NCBI GenBank assembly: GCA_024683935.1
Contig: JAIKXV010000098.1
Span: 1-12,996 of the forward strand
From: Lachnospiraceae bacterium
GTDB taxonomy: Bacteria > Bacillota_A > Clostridia > Lachnospirales > Lachnospiraceae
DNA length: 12,996 nucleotides
Reading direction: 5' to 3'
A program made the translations under genes and the position numbers. Below, piece by piece: positions 7,310 to 12,996 of this stretch; the stretch's first letter is position 1; every line of letters starts with the position of its first letter. The notes beneath the pieces are model-generated. The model saw only the letters and a program-made list of their open reading frames with translations, ran no database searches and was not told where the DNA came from.

Positions 7310-7398
7310 AAGATTAGCCTCCTTATATGCAAAAAATGTTATTTTGTGTGTTGTTATTTTGGTTTTATTGGACTTTTACCTGAATATTTTGTTGCTTT

Positions 7399-7434
7399 AT
7401 GCCCGATTATAGAACACAAAACCACATTTGTCAA
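7399..7434 (-). promoter_or_regulatory. Sigma-70 promoter for the aldolase and downstream genes
   Basis: On the minus strand TTGACA (7429-7434) and TATAAT (7406-7411) are both perfect consensus hexamers separated by 17 bases. The -35 box begins four bases past the activase stop codon. Transcription would start near 7399, leaving a leader of about 90 bases that is A/T-rich and holds the AAGGAGG site of the aldolase gene. This gives the aldolase, dehydrogenases and shell genes a second source of transcript independent of the dehydratase promoter. The spacer carries CAAATGTGG, whose core ATGTGG also occurs in the repeat at the first promoter. Confidence 0.85.
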
Positions 7435-7437
7435 CAC

Positions 7438-8229
7438 TTAACCTCCTATAACGCATTCCAATCCACAAGATTCCACAACCTTCTTTAATTCTTCCATTTT
7501 TTGTGGGATTGGAGGTTCCGCATCCCCCATCGTGTACTGGCGGCCAAGTCCAATATATTTGTCATACCCAAGCCTGTGATACGGAAGTATGTGCATCAGC
7601 TTCACTCCGGGAAGCGAGGAGGCAAATTGCGCGATACCCCGTATTTCCTGAGGCGTATCATTGAAACCGGGGATCACGGGAGTTCTGATGATCAGCTCCG
7701 TCTGTCCCGATTCCGCTGTCTTTCTGGCGTTTTCCAGCATCAGCATGTTTTCTTTTCCGGTAAATTCCTTATGCTTGGCAGGATCCGTGTGCTTTATATC
7801 CATAAGGTACTGGTCGAGATAGGGGAGTACCATTTCGATCTTGTCGTAGCTCACTCCTGCCATGCTCTCCAGCGCCGTGGAATAGCCCTTATCCTTTGAT
7901 GCACGGAAGAGATCCCGGGCAAATTCCGGCTGCAGGAGGCTTTCACCCCCGGAGAGCGTAAGTCCGCCGCCGCTCCGGTAGTAGTACCTCATATCCTTAT
8001 CCACGGTCTCCATTACTTCCCTGACCGTGACATCCTTTCCCATGACCTTTATCTTTCCGTCGGGAGTTTTCATCTCCTGTACGGCGTATTCCTGGGATTC
8101 GGGATTGCAGCACCAGCGACAGCGGAGGACACAGCCTTTTAAGAACACTATGGTCCTTATCCCCCGGCCGTCATGCACGGAATATCTCTGTATATCAAAT
8201 ATTCTTCCCTTGGTATCAAGATAGCTCAT
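7438..8229 (-). CDS. Glycyl radical enzyme activase (radical SAM)
   Basis: This 263-residue radical SAM enzyme installs the glycyl radical on the dehydratase encoded just upstream. The cluster motif is Cys33-X3-Cys37-X2-Cys40 (GCVLRCRWCCNPES), preceded by the activase signature SVHDGRGIRTIVFLKG. LTLSGGESLLQP near residue 92 is the SAM-binding GGE motif, and later elements include YLMDIKHTDP and RTPVIPGFND. Many activases of non-PFL glycyl radical enzymes are about 300 residues and insert a ferredoxin-like domain with two extra 4Fe-4S clusters after the first motif; this one goes straight from CNPES to a short segment without cysteine clusters, as in PFL activase. It begins 7 bases after the dehydratase stop, with its GGAG site lying within the last dehydratase codons, so the two are probably translationally coupled. 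Confidence 0.95.
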   Translation of the reverse strand: MSYLDTKGRIFDIQRYSVHDGRGIRTIVFLKGCVLRCRWCCNPESQEYAVQEMKTPDGKIKVMGKDVTVREVMETVDKDMRYYYRSGGGLTLSGGESLLQPEFARDLFRASKDKGYSTALESMAGVSYDKIEMVLPYLDQYLMDIKHTDPAKHKEFTGKENMLMLENARKTAESGQTELIIRTPVIPGFNDTPQEIRGIAQFASSLPGVKLMHILPYHRLGYDKYIGLGRQYTMGDAEPPIPQKMEELKKVVESCGLECVIGG

Positions 8230-8236
8230 TGCTCAT

Positions 8237-10768
8237 TTACTCCAGTATGGCGGTCTGCTCCGTACGCCTGATGATATCGTCCTGCAGATTCTTTGAAAGG
8301 GTGGTGAAAAGTGCGGAATAGCCTGCCACACGGACAACCAGAGCCCTGTATTTGTCCGGATTCTTCTGGGCATCTATAAGGGTCTCCCGGTCTATCACGT
8401 TAAACTGCATATGCATTCCCTTATTGTCAAAGTAGGTGCGGATCAGGTTTCCGAAGTCCGCGAGCCCCTTTTCGCCCTGCAGAGCCGAAGGATGGAACTT
8501 CTGATTGAGAAGGGTTCCGTTCGAAGCTATGCCGTGATCGATGCGGGCTACGGAATTGGCCGTCGCCGTAGGTCCGTTTGTATCACGTCCCGCCATGGGT
8601 CCTATGCCGTCAGCCACCGGCGTATGGGCAAGACGCCCGTCGGGAGTGGCTCCCGTCTGTTCTCCGAGAGGAACATTGGCGGAAACCGGATAGATACCTG
8701 CCTGATATACGCCCCCTCTGGGGTTCTTGTATGTATTAAGGGGCTTTGTATAGAGATAGGCTGTCTCCCTGGCAAAGAAGTCTACTTCTTCAATGTCATT
8801 TCCGTATTTAGGAAGTGCATCTATCTCATTTAAGAGCTCCTGGAACTTCTTCCTGTCTTCATCCGTAACGGATTTCTGCACGCTGGCGATTATTACCGCG
8901 ATATCATCATCCGAAAGCACTCTTCCGTTCTTTGACATCTCCCTTGCCACCGCAGATGCAAGACCCGCAACGGATACAGCATCAAGCCCCTTGCCGAAAT
9001 TCAGCACCATGGCTCTTCTGTATTCCTCAAGGGTGATGTAGTGCCTCTTATAAACCAGCTCCCTTATGGCATAGAGGGAGTCCGCAGCATTGGCTATGCC
9101 GAAGCACTGGGGACCGGTGAAGTTATATACCGCACCGCCCTGCTCGGTGGTAAGGCCTCTCGTTATGCAGTCATCCACCATGCAGGAAAGCCATGGAAGG
9201 GGAACACGCTCGGCATGGGCCTGGTCAATGGAATTATCGGAATTTACAAGCAGTTCTATCTGATAATCCATCTGTTTCTTATAAGCATTCCAGAAGTCCT
9301 CGAATGTGGTGAGTTCATTTAATTCTCCGGTCTGAATGCTGACCCTCTCCCCGTCCTCGTATCCGTTTGAAAATACGAATTCAAGCGGTCTGCACATATT
9401 AAAGAAAGCCGCATCATGCCAGCCCATGGTTTTTCCGCCCTTCTGGGGCTCCACGCAGCCGATTATGTCATAATCCCTGGCGTCTTCTTCGCTTATGCCG
9501 CGGGCCATCATGGAAGGGATTATCACTTCGTCGTTATAATATGCAGGCATTCCCATTCCTGTCCGGGTGAGGGCAGCCGCCTCCCTCATGACTTCCTGGG
9601 GTGTGAGATTCCATACCCTGAGCGACAGTGAGGGTGCGGGAAGGTGCACATTGTCCTCAGCCCAGATACACATAAGCGTCAGGTCATTTGTGGAATCCTT
9701 GCCGTCCACGGTCATGCCGCCCACAGTTAGATTCTGGAACAGTGAATATCCTGCGAATCCCTTGGCTGACGCCGCATCACGGCATTTATTCAGATCATTG
9801 AACTTAACCCACACGCAGTCCAGATATTCCTGCGCCTGATCCCTGGTTATCCTGCCGCTTTCAATATCCCTTTTGTAATAGGGATACATATACTGGTCAA
9901 AGCGTCCCGGAGAGATCGAGTGCCCGCTGGACTCAAGCTGTATAAGCTGCTGAAGGAACCAGAAGGTCTGGCAGGCTTCATAGAAGGACTTTGCCCCTTT
10001 TCTCGGTACATTCCTGCAGTTTTCCGCGATGGCTTTAAGCTCCTCACGCCTTTTATTATCCGGCTCTTTAGCCGCCATTTCCTCAGCCAGGGCAGCATAC
10101 CTCTCCGCATAGCGGATTACAGCCCTGCAGCTTATCACCATGGCAGTCAGGAGATAATGCTTTCTCTCGTAATCACCGTCGGTGATCCTGCACTTCGAAA
10201 GCTCTTCTTCTATCTCCTTTATCTTTCCCTCAAAGCCCTTTTCGATGATCTCCCAGTATTTCACCGTGATATGTCCGACACCGTTATAAAAATAGTTGCC
10301 GGTGGTGAAAACATTGTGTTTTATGGCCATTCTGGTCTCGGGAGTCATATAATATTCCGCGAGCTCACTGGAGGTCTTTCCCTTCCAGTAGGGATGCACC
10401 TTTTTCAGGGTCTCCTTGGTTTCATCGGAGATATAAAAAGGATCCGCCTCTCTCTTATCCAGCGTCTCAAATTCAGGCTCCAGCCACGAATAAGAAAACT
10501 CGGGATAGGTCTGGCATCCTCTCGGCGCAATGGTCGTGGAACCTACTATCAGCTCGTTATTTCTGATAACTATGGGAATATTGTCCAGGATGTGTTCAAA
10601 AGCGTGAGCCCTGCGCATCACCACAGGCTCATTCTCGGTCTCCTTATAGCTCTCGGTAATAAGGACAGCCCTTGCCGCCTCAACCTCGGGCATCTTTGCG
10701 TAAAGCTCTTTTATAAGACCGTCGATACGCGGTGATTTTGCAGTCCGCGTGGTATTGAATGTACTCAT
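8237..10768 (-). CDS. B12-independent glycyl radical 1,2-propanediol dehydratase
   Basis: This glycyl radical enzyme is predicted to dehydrate 1,2-propanediol to propionaldehyde. Counting from ATG at 10768 it has 843 residues, the usual length of the diol dehydratase and choline lyase group. The thiyl Cys438 and base Glu440 are in IIGCVEPQ, and the glycyl radical Gly816 is in RVAGYSALF near the C-terminus. The N-terminus (LYAKMPEVEAARAVLITESYKET) and NNELIVGS are typical PFL-like domain features. The frame extends 14 codons further to 10810, but AGGAAGG is correctly placed for 10768 and family members start there. Choline trimethylamine-lyase and glycerol dehydratase share the same motifs; the aldolase in the operon makes propanediol the likely substrate. 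No encapsulation helix is obvious at either end. Confidence 0.93.
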   Translation of the reverse strand: MSTFNTTRTAKSPRIDGLIKELYAKMPEVEAARAVLITESYKETENEPVVMRRAHAFEHILDNIPIVIRNNELIVGSTTIAPRGCQTYPEFSYSWLEPEFETLDKREADPFYISDETKETLKKVHPYWKGKTSSELAEYYMTPETRMAIKHNVFTTGNYFYNGVGHITVKYWEIIEKGFEGKIKEIEEELSKCRITDGDYERKHYLLTAMVISCRAVIRYAERYAALAEEMAAKEPDNKRREELKAIAENCRNVPRKGAKSFYEACQTFWFLQQLIQLESSGHSISPGRFDQYMYPYYKRDIESGRITRDQAQEYLDCVWVKFNDLNKCRDAASAKGFAGYSLFQNLTVGGMTVDGKDSTNDLTLMCIWAEDNVHLPAPSLSLRVWNLTPQEVMREAAALTRTGMGMPAYYNDEVIIPSMMARGISEEDARDYDIIGCVEPQKGGKTMGWHDAAFFNMCRPLEFVFSNGYEDGERVSIQTGELNELTTFEDFWNAYKKQMDYQIELLVNSDNSIDQAHAERVPLPWLSCMVDDCITRGLTTEQGGAVYNFTGPQCFGIANAADSLYAIRELVYKRHYITLEEYRRAMVLNFGKGLDAVSVAGLASAVAREMSKNGRVLSDDDIAVIIASVQKSVTDEDRKKFQELLNEIDALPKYGNDIEEVDFFARETAYLYTKPLNTYKNPRGGVYQAGIYPVSANVPLGEQTGATPDGRLAHTPVADGIGPMAGRDTNGPTATANSVARIDHGIASNGTLLNQKFHPSALQGEKGLADFGNLIRTYFDNKGMHMQFNVIDRETLIDAQKNPDKYRALVVRVAGYSALFTTLSKNLQDDIIRRTEQTAILE

Positions 10769-11055
10769 ATCCTTCCTATTGATCCTTTCTGTCTGCATAT
10801 CTGTCCGCATTCCGCATTTCGAATTTTAATTTCGAATTCTGCATTTTGCATTCCGCATTTTGCCGCGAAACAGATGCTACGCGAAAAACCGGATCTGCGA
10901 ACACAGTTAAACTGTTTTCACATATCCACAGCACAAAGCAAGATATCTGACACGGGTTGTCCACGCCCGTACAGACACCGGGAAGCTGCTTATCTGAAGC
11001 AGTCCCGAACATTCAGGCCGTTATTCAGGTATAAGTCCATAAAGATAGTACTTTA
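10769..11055 (-). promoter_or_regulatory. Long structured 5' leader of the microcompartment operon
   Basis: About 290 transcribed bases lie between the promoter and the dehydratase start. In transcript order there is an 11-base-pair hairpin with a 2-base bulge (10979-11007: CGGGA and CTGCTT pairing with AAGCAG and TCCCG), a second hairpin (10947-10974: ACGGG with CCCGT), a short dyad ACAGTTAAACTGT (10903-10915), and an A/T-rich repeat. No T-run follows any hairpin, so no intrinsic terminator is seen, and I do not recognise a known riboswitch. The length and structure suggest post-initiation control, but this is only inferred. Confidence 0.45.
10806..10863. repeat. A/T-rich repeat of GCATTYYGCATTT type
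   Basis: Just upstream of the dehydratase start the leader contains several short units: GCATTCCGCATTT, GAATTTTAATTTCGAATTC (an imperfect palindrome at 10820-10838), GCATTTTGCATTCCGCATTTT. Read on the minus strand this is a run of AATGC.GAATGC and AAATTAAAATTCG units of a sort commonly seen as an intergenic repeat in varied bacteria. It is transcribed as part of the operon leader and sits about 40-100 bases before the start codon. No function is evident. Confidence 0.5.
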
Positions 11056-11104
11056 TGTTGGATTATATGTTAGTTGATGTGGAATGTCAAGGGGTTTGAT
11101 GTGG
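11055..11104 (-). promoter_or_regulatory. Sigma-70 promoter of the operon with direct-repeat operator
   Basis: On the minus strand TTGACA (11085-11090) and TATAAT (11062-11067) are perfect consensus hexamers with a 17-base spacer. The plus strand carries TTGATGTGG twice, at 11074-11082 (inside the spacer) and 11096-11104 (just upstream of -35). The two copies are exactly 22 bases apart, about two helical turns, so a regulator could bind both on one DNA face. A protein on the spacer copy would block RNA polymerase, which points to repression. No regulator gene is in the window. Confidence 0.85.
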
Positions 11105-11116
11105 TTTTTTGTTGAT

Positions 11117-11680
11117 TTAAGATTCCGAGCTTATTTTCTGCTCAGAAAAAACATTCTGTTCATGAACTATTATGGCGGTCACGGGAGAATCCCAGGTTTC
11201 CTTGTAATCGGAAATATCACCGCCATCCTTCAGATTTTCTTTCAGTCTTCTGATATCTACTATGAATTCGGAACAGCAGCCGTTCTGCGTAAAGGTATTG
11301 GACTCATCCGTATCCTTGTCCGCCTTCAGATCTCCCACGATGCAGGGGATCTCTTTGCCGTTTTTCAGCACAAGAGTGACATACTGCCCAATATCATCGG
11401 TAAACCGGGATCCCACCGCCACCAGATAGCGTCTGTTTACCATTCTGAAGCCGGTTGTTGTGGATCTGGCCATCTTCTGAAGCTCATACTGCCTGGTATT
11501 CGTGTGAAAGATACATTTTCCGTTTTCCAGTATCCCTCTCTCATAGGACTTGAAGCCGTCATAATATGGCACCTTAAAGATCGTGAACTGCCGGGATGAT
11601 GCGGCAACCGGGGTTGCTGCAAGGCAGGTCACGACCATAAGGGACGCCATGAACTTTTTTACGACGGATAATGACTTCAT
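11117..11680 (-). CDS. Secreted protein of unknown function, possible beta-barrel fold
   Basis: I do not recognise this 187-residue protein with certainty. The N-terminus has lysines, a hydrophobic stretch (about 10-23, FMASLMVVTCLAAT) and a likely signal peptidase site after VAA (about residue 27), so it is predicted to be exported; Cys19 lacks a good lipobox. The mature part contains RRYLVAVGSRFTDDIGQYVT, LKNGKEIPCIVGDLKADKDT and NGCCSEFIVD. This pattern of a glycine-rich strand, a GD turn and a C-terminal EFIVD strand is like small extracellular double-psi or 3D-type barrel domains from Firmicutes, sometimes attached to cell-wall enzymes. A -10-like TATAAG lies just before the start and there is no strong ribosome binding site. 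It lies between the fructokinase and the microcompartment promoter, but nothing ties its role to either. Confidence 0.7.
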   Translation of the reverse strand: MKSLSVVKKFMASLMVVTCLAATPVAASSRQFTIFKVPYYDGFKSYERGILENGKCIFHTNTRQYELQKMARSTTTGFRMVNRRYLVAVGSRFTDDIGQYVTLVLKNGKEIPCIVGDLKADKDTDESNTFTQNGCCSEFIVDIRRLKENLKDGGDISDYKETWDSPVTAIIVHEQNVFSEQKISSES

Positions 11681-11736
11681 ATTCTTATAGTATCGATTAA
11701 GTCCGGTAATGTTTTAAATCCGGATCAAATCTGTGA

Positions 11737-12663
11737 TCACAAAGACGCTTCTATTTCATTTTTGTAGGGAAGAGCCGGAATACCGCCGGGCTTCTGAATG
11801 CAGAGAGCGCTGGAAACTGTTCCGTATTTTCCCGCGGTCATAAGCTTTTCCATAGTTATATCACCGGTGTTTCTGATACCCTGACTTAAAACACTGGATA
11901 AAAACCCTCCCCAGTATGCATCTCCTGCTCCGGTGGTGTCTGTGACATGAACCTTAATGGGCTTGATATCTCCCGTTTCTTTGCCAAAATAGATCCTGGA
12001 GCCATCCCCTCCGCGGGTCAGGACTGTAACAGCTATATCGTTCTTTTCCATGAAGGCCGGGATATTGTCTTCACCGCCCACAAAATCAAGTTCTTCCTCT
12101 GAAATCTTTAACAGATCAACATAGGGGAATATCTTTTCCACCTCTGCCCGGCATTCATCGGCTCCCCAGATCTTATCCCTGTAATTTACGTCAAAGCTGA
12201 TAAGTTTTCCCGCTTCCTTAGCCTTTTTCAGTGCCAGGAGCACAGCATCCCGTTCCGGCAGTCCGGACTGGCTTACGGATCCTGCATGCACTATATCCCA
12301 CTCACTGAAATCAACCTTTTCCACGTCTTTTTCATTTAAGAGAAGATCCGCTCCGGGCTTTCTTGCAAACGTAAAGGATCTGTCCCCGGTTTCATCCAGG
12401 GTAACAAAGGCGAGAGTGGTAGTTGCCTCATCTGTCAACTCTCCGGCAAGTATTTCCACCTTGTCGTCCTTCAGGGTGTTGAGGAGCAGCTTTCCGAAAT
12501 CGTCATTGCCAAGTTTACCGAGGAATCCGGCATTTACGCCGTTCCTTGCCGTGCTTATGGCCACATTTGCCGGGGCTCCTCCGGGATTTGCAGTATATGT
12601 GTTTTTCATTCCCTTAACAGGGGTGAAGTCAATAAGCATTTCTCCGATGCAAAGTATTTTCAT
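11737..12663 (-). CDS. PfkB-family carbohydrate kinase, probable fructokinase
   Basis: This 308-residue protein is a ribokinase/PfkB sugar kinase and most resembles bacterial fructokinases (ScrK type), which make fructose 6-phosphate from fructose and ATP. The first PfkB signature is NPGGAPANVA (26-35), with the substrate-binding GEMLIDF at 7-13. The second is DTTGAGDAYWGG, where Asp248 is the catalytic base; the residue after GDA is Tyr where Phe is most common. SFDVNYRDKIW at about 170 and KISEEELDF also fit the fructokinase subgroup. Its length matches the family. It is not a fuculokinase or rhamnulokinase, which are FGGY proteins, so its connection with the microcompartment is only by position. 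Confidence 0.9.
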   Translation of the reverse strand: MKILCIGEMLIDFTPVKGMKNTYTANPGGAPANVAISTARNGVNAGFLGKLGNDDFGKLLLNTLKDDKVEILAGELTDEATTTLAFVTLDETGDRSFTFARKPGADLLLNEKDVEKVDFSEWDIVHAGSVSQSGLPERDAVLLALKKAKEAGKLISFDVNYRDKIWGADECRAEVEKIFPYVDLLKISEEELDFVGGEDNIPAFMEKNDIAVTVLTRGGDGSRIYFGKETGDIKPIKVHVTDTTGAGDAYWGGFLSSVLSQGIRNTGDITMEKLMTAGKYGTVSSALCIQKPGGIPALPYKNEIEASL

Positions 12664-12676
12664 GATGTGTGTATGT

Positions 12677-12732
12677 CTCCTCGTATTATATAGTCATACC
12701 CATTCTTTACCTTATCTACAGGTTTGGGTATG
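12677..12732 (-). promoter_or_regulatory. Fructokinase promoter region with inverted repeat
   Basis: On the minus strand a TATAAT box lies at 12685-12690, with no good -35 at the normal distance, and a GAGGAG ribosome binding site at 12677-12682 about 13 bases before the fructokinase ATG. A perfect 8-base inverted repeat, CATACCCA (12695-12702) and TGGGTATG (12725-12732), lies around and upstream of where the -35 would be. A weak -35 overlapped by a dyad is what a regulated promoter could look like. The repeat could instead belong to the left end of the neighbouring insertion sequence. Confidence 0.45.
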
Positions 12733-12739
12733 CTGTTAA

Positions 12740-12880
12740 AGATGCTGTGGATTGGTTTTTGTCTCCTACCACTTGATGGTTCACGAAAGGCTCCAACCAC
12801 AGTCCCTTTGTCTAATTGTTAATCAGTTAGATACCGCACGACGGTTTATGTAGAACGAGGTTACAGCGTGCAAAGAGCCC
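12740..12880 (+). ncRNA. Candidate IS110 bridge RNA region
   Basis: The 190 bases before the transposase start code for nothing but hold ordered stem-loops. CTGTGG-A-TTGG (12745-12755) pairs with CCAACCACAG (12793-12802) to give ten base pairs with one bulged A around a 37-base loop, which itself contains ACCA/TGGT (12768-12780). CTAATTG (12812-12818) pairs with CAGTTAG (12824-12830). GCACG (12836-12840) pairs with CGTGC (12867-12871) around a 26-base loop. IS110-group elements encode a structured bridge RNA of roughly 150-250 bases in the left non-coding end, just upstream of the transposase, with large loops that pair to target and donor DNA. Position and form fit; the ends are not defined. 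Confidence 0.45.
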
Positions 12881-12931
12881 TGTGGATCTTATAACAGCAG
12901 CATCAAATACTATTTAAGGAGGATCACATTT

Positions 12932-12996
12932 ATGATCTATGTTGGTATCGATGTTGCCAAGGACAAGCACGACTGCTGTATCCTTGATGACGAAGG
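12932..12996 (+). CDS. IS110-family transposase, 5' end
   Basis: Only the first 21 codons and part of the next are in the window. The start MIYVGIDVAKDKHDCCILDD is the characteristic opening of IS110-family transposases, whose RuvC-like DEDD domain begins with the catalytic Asp in the VGIDVAK motif. AAGGAGG (12916-12922) lies about 9 bases before the ATG. It is transcribed divergently from the fructokinase. These transposases act as RNA-guided recombinases with a bridge RNA, leave no large inverted repeats and usually make no target duplication. Whether the copy is intact cannot be seen here. Confidence 0.85.
   Translation, partial: MIYVGIDVAKDKHDCCILDDE

Noticed and set aside
8237..10768. 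Choline trimethylamine-lyase (CutC) as identity of the glycyl radical enzyme
   Set aside because: The core motifs are shared, but the aldolase in the operon and the short activase point to propanediol. A substrate-pocket alignment would settle it.
10776..11012. 78-codon frame on the minus strand in the operon leader
   Set aside because: It runs through the hairpins and the A/T-rich repeat, overlaps the dehydratase start region, has no domain pattern, and its C-terminal half is just translated repeat.
11700..11725. TCCGG/CCGGA hairpin after the fructokinase as a terminator
   Set aside because: The stem is only 5 bp with a 13-base loop and no T-run follows it on the transcribed strand.
11732..11741. 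TGTGATCACA palindrome resembling CRP half-sites
   Set aside because: It lacks the 6-base spacer of a CRP site and overlaps the fructokinase stop codon, with no promoter placed to use it.
11737..12663. Fuculokinase or rhamnulokinase feeding the aldolase
   Set aside because: Those enzymes are FGGY-family proteins of about 470-490 residues; this one has PfkB signatures and fructokinase features.

Overview
The window reads as a catabolic locus of an anaerobic Firmicute, most likely a Lachnospiraceae-type gut or rumen clostridium. The reasons are moderate G+C, strong AAGGAGG-type ribosome binding sites, oxygen-sensitive glycyl radical chemistry, and a gene set and order like the fucose/rhamnose microcompartment loci known from Roseburia and Lachnoclostridium phytofermentans. 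No 16S or other taxonomic marker is present, so this is inference.

Layout. From about 11090 leftwards to the left edge, nearly everything lies on the minus strand as one bacterial microcompartment (BMC) operon of the aldolase-containing glycyl radical type (GRM5-like). The order is glycyl radical 1,2-propanediol dehydratase, its radical SAM activase, class II fuculose/rhamnulose-1-phosphate aldolase, CoA-acylating propionaldehyde dehydrogenase (PduP-like), Zn alcohol dehydrogenase, four BMC-H shell proteins, PduL phosphotransacylase, a EutN/CcmL vertex protein and a PduS/RnfC-like flavoprotein. Two near-perfect sigma-70 promoters (TTGACA, 17 bp, TATAAT) are visible: one with a ~290-nt leader ahead of the dehydratase and one between the activase and the aldolase. 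To the right are a small secreted protein of unknown function and a PfkB-family fructokinase, both on the minus strand. The right edge holds the first 21 codons of an IS110-family transposase on the plus strand, preceded by a structured non-coding stretch that could hold its bridge RNA.

How it works together. The aldolase splits a 6-deoxyketose 1-phosphate (from fucose or rhamnose) into DHAP and lactaldehyde. Lactaldehyde would be reduced to 1,2-propanediol, and the dehydratase converts that to propionaldehyde without B12. PduP oxidises the aldehyde to propionyl-CoA, PduL makes propionyl phosphate, and the alcohol dehydrogenase makes propanol and recycles NAD+. The PduS-like protein may move electrons across the shell. 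The aldolase, PduP, alcohol dehydrogenase and PduL each carry a short amphipathic encapsulation peptide, at the C-terminus in the aldolase and the N-terminus in the others. The sugar isomerase, the kinase for the 6-deoxyketose, a propionate kinase and a regulator are not in the window.

The most surprising observation is at the left edge. The PduS-like gene (minus strand) runs to its expected C-terminus and then, across a 6-base GGAGGA/TCCTCC junction near 135-140, the DNA becomes a fragment of a pduT-type shell gene on the opposite (plus) strand. This is either a real inversion breakpoint or a fold-back chimera in the assembly.
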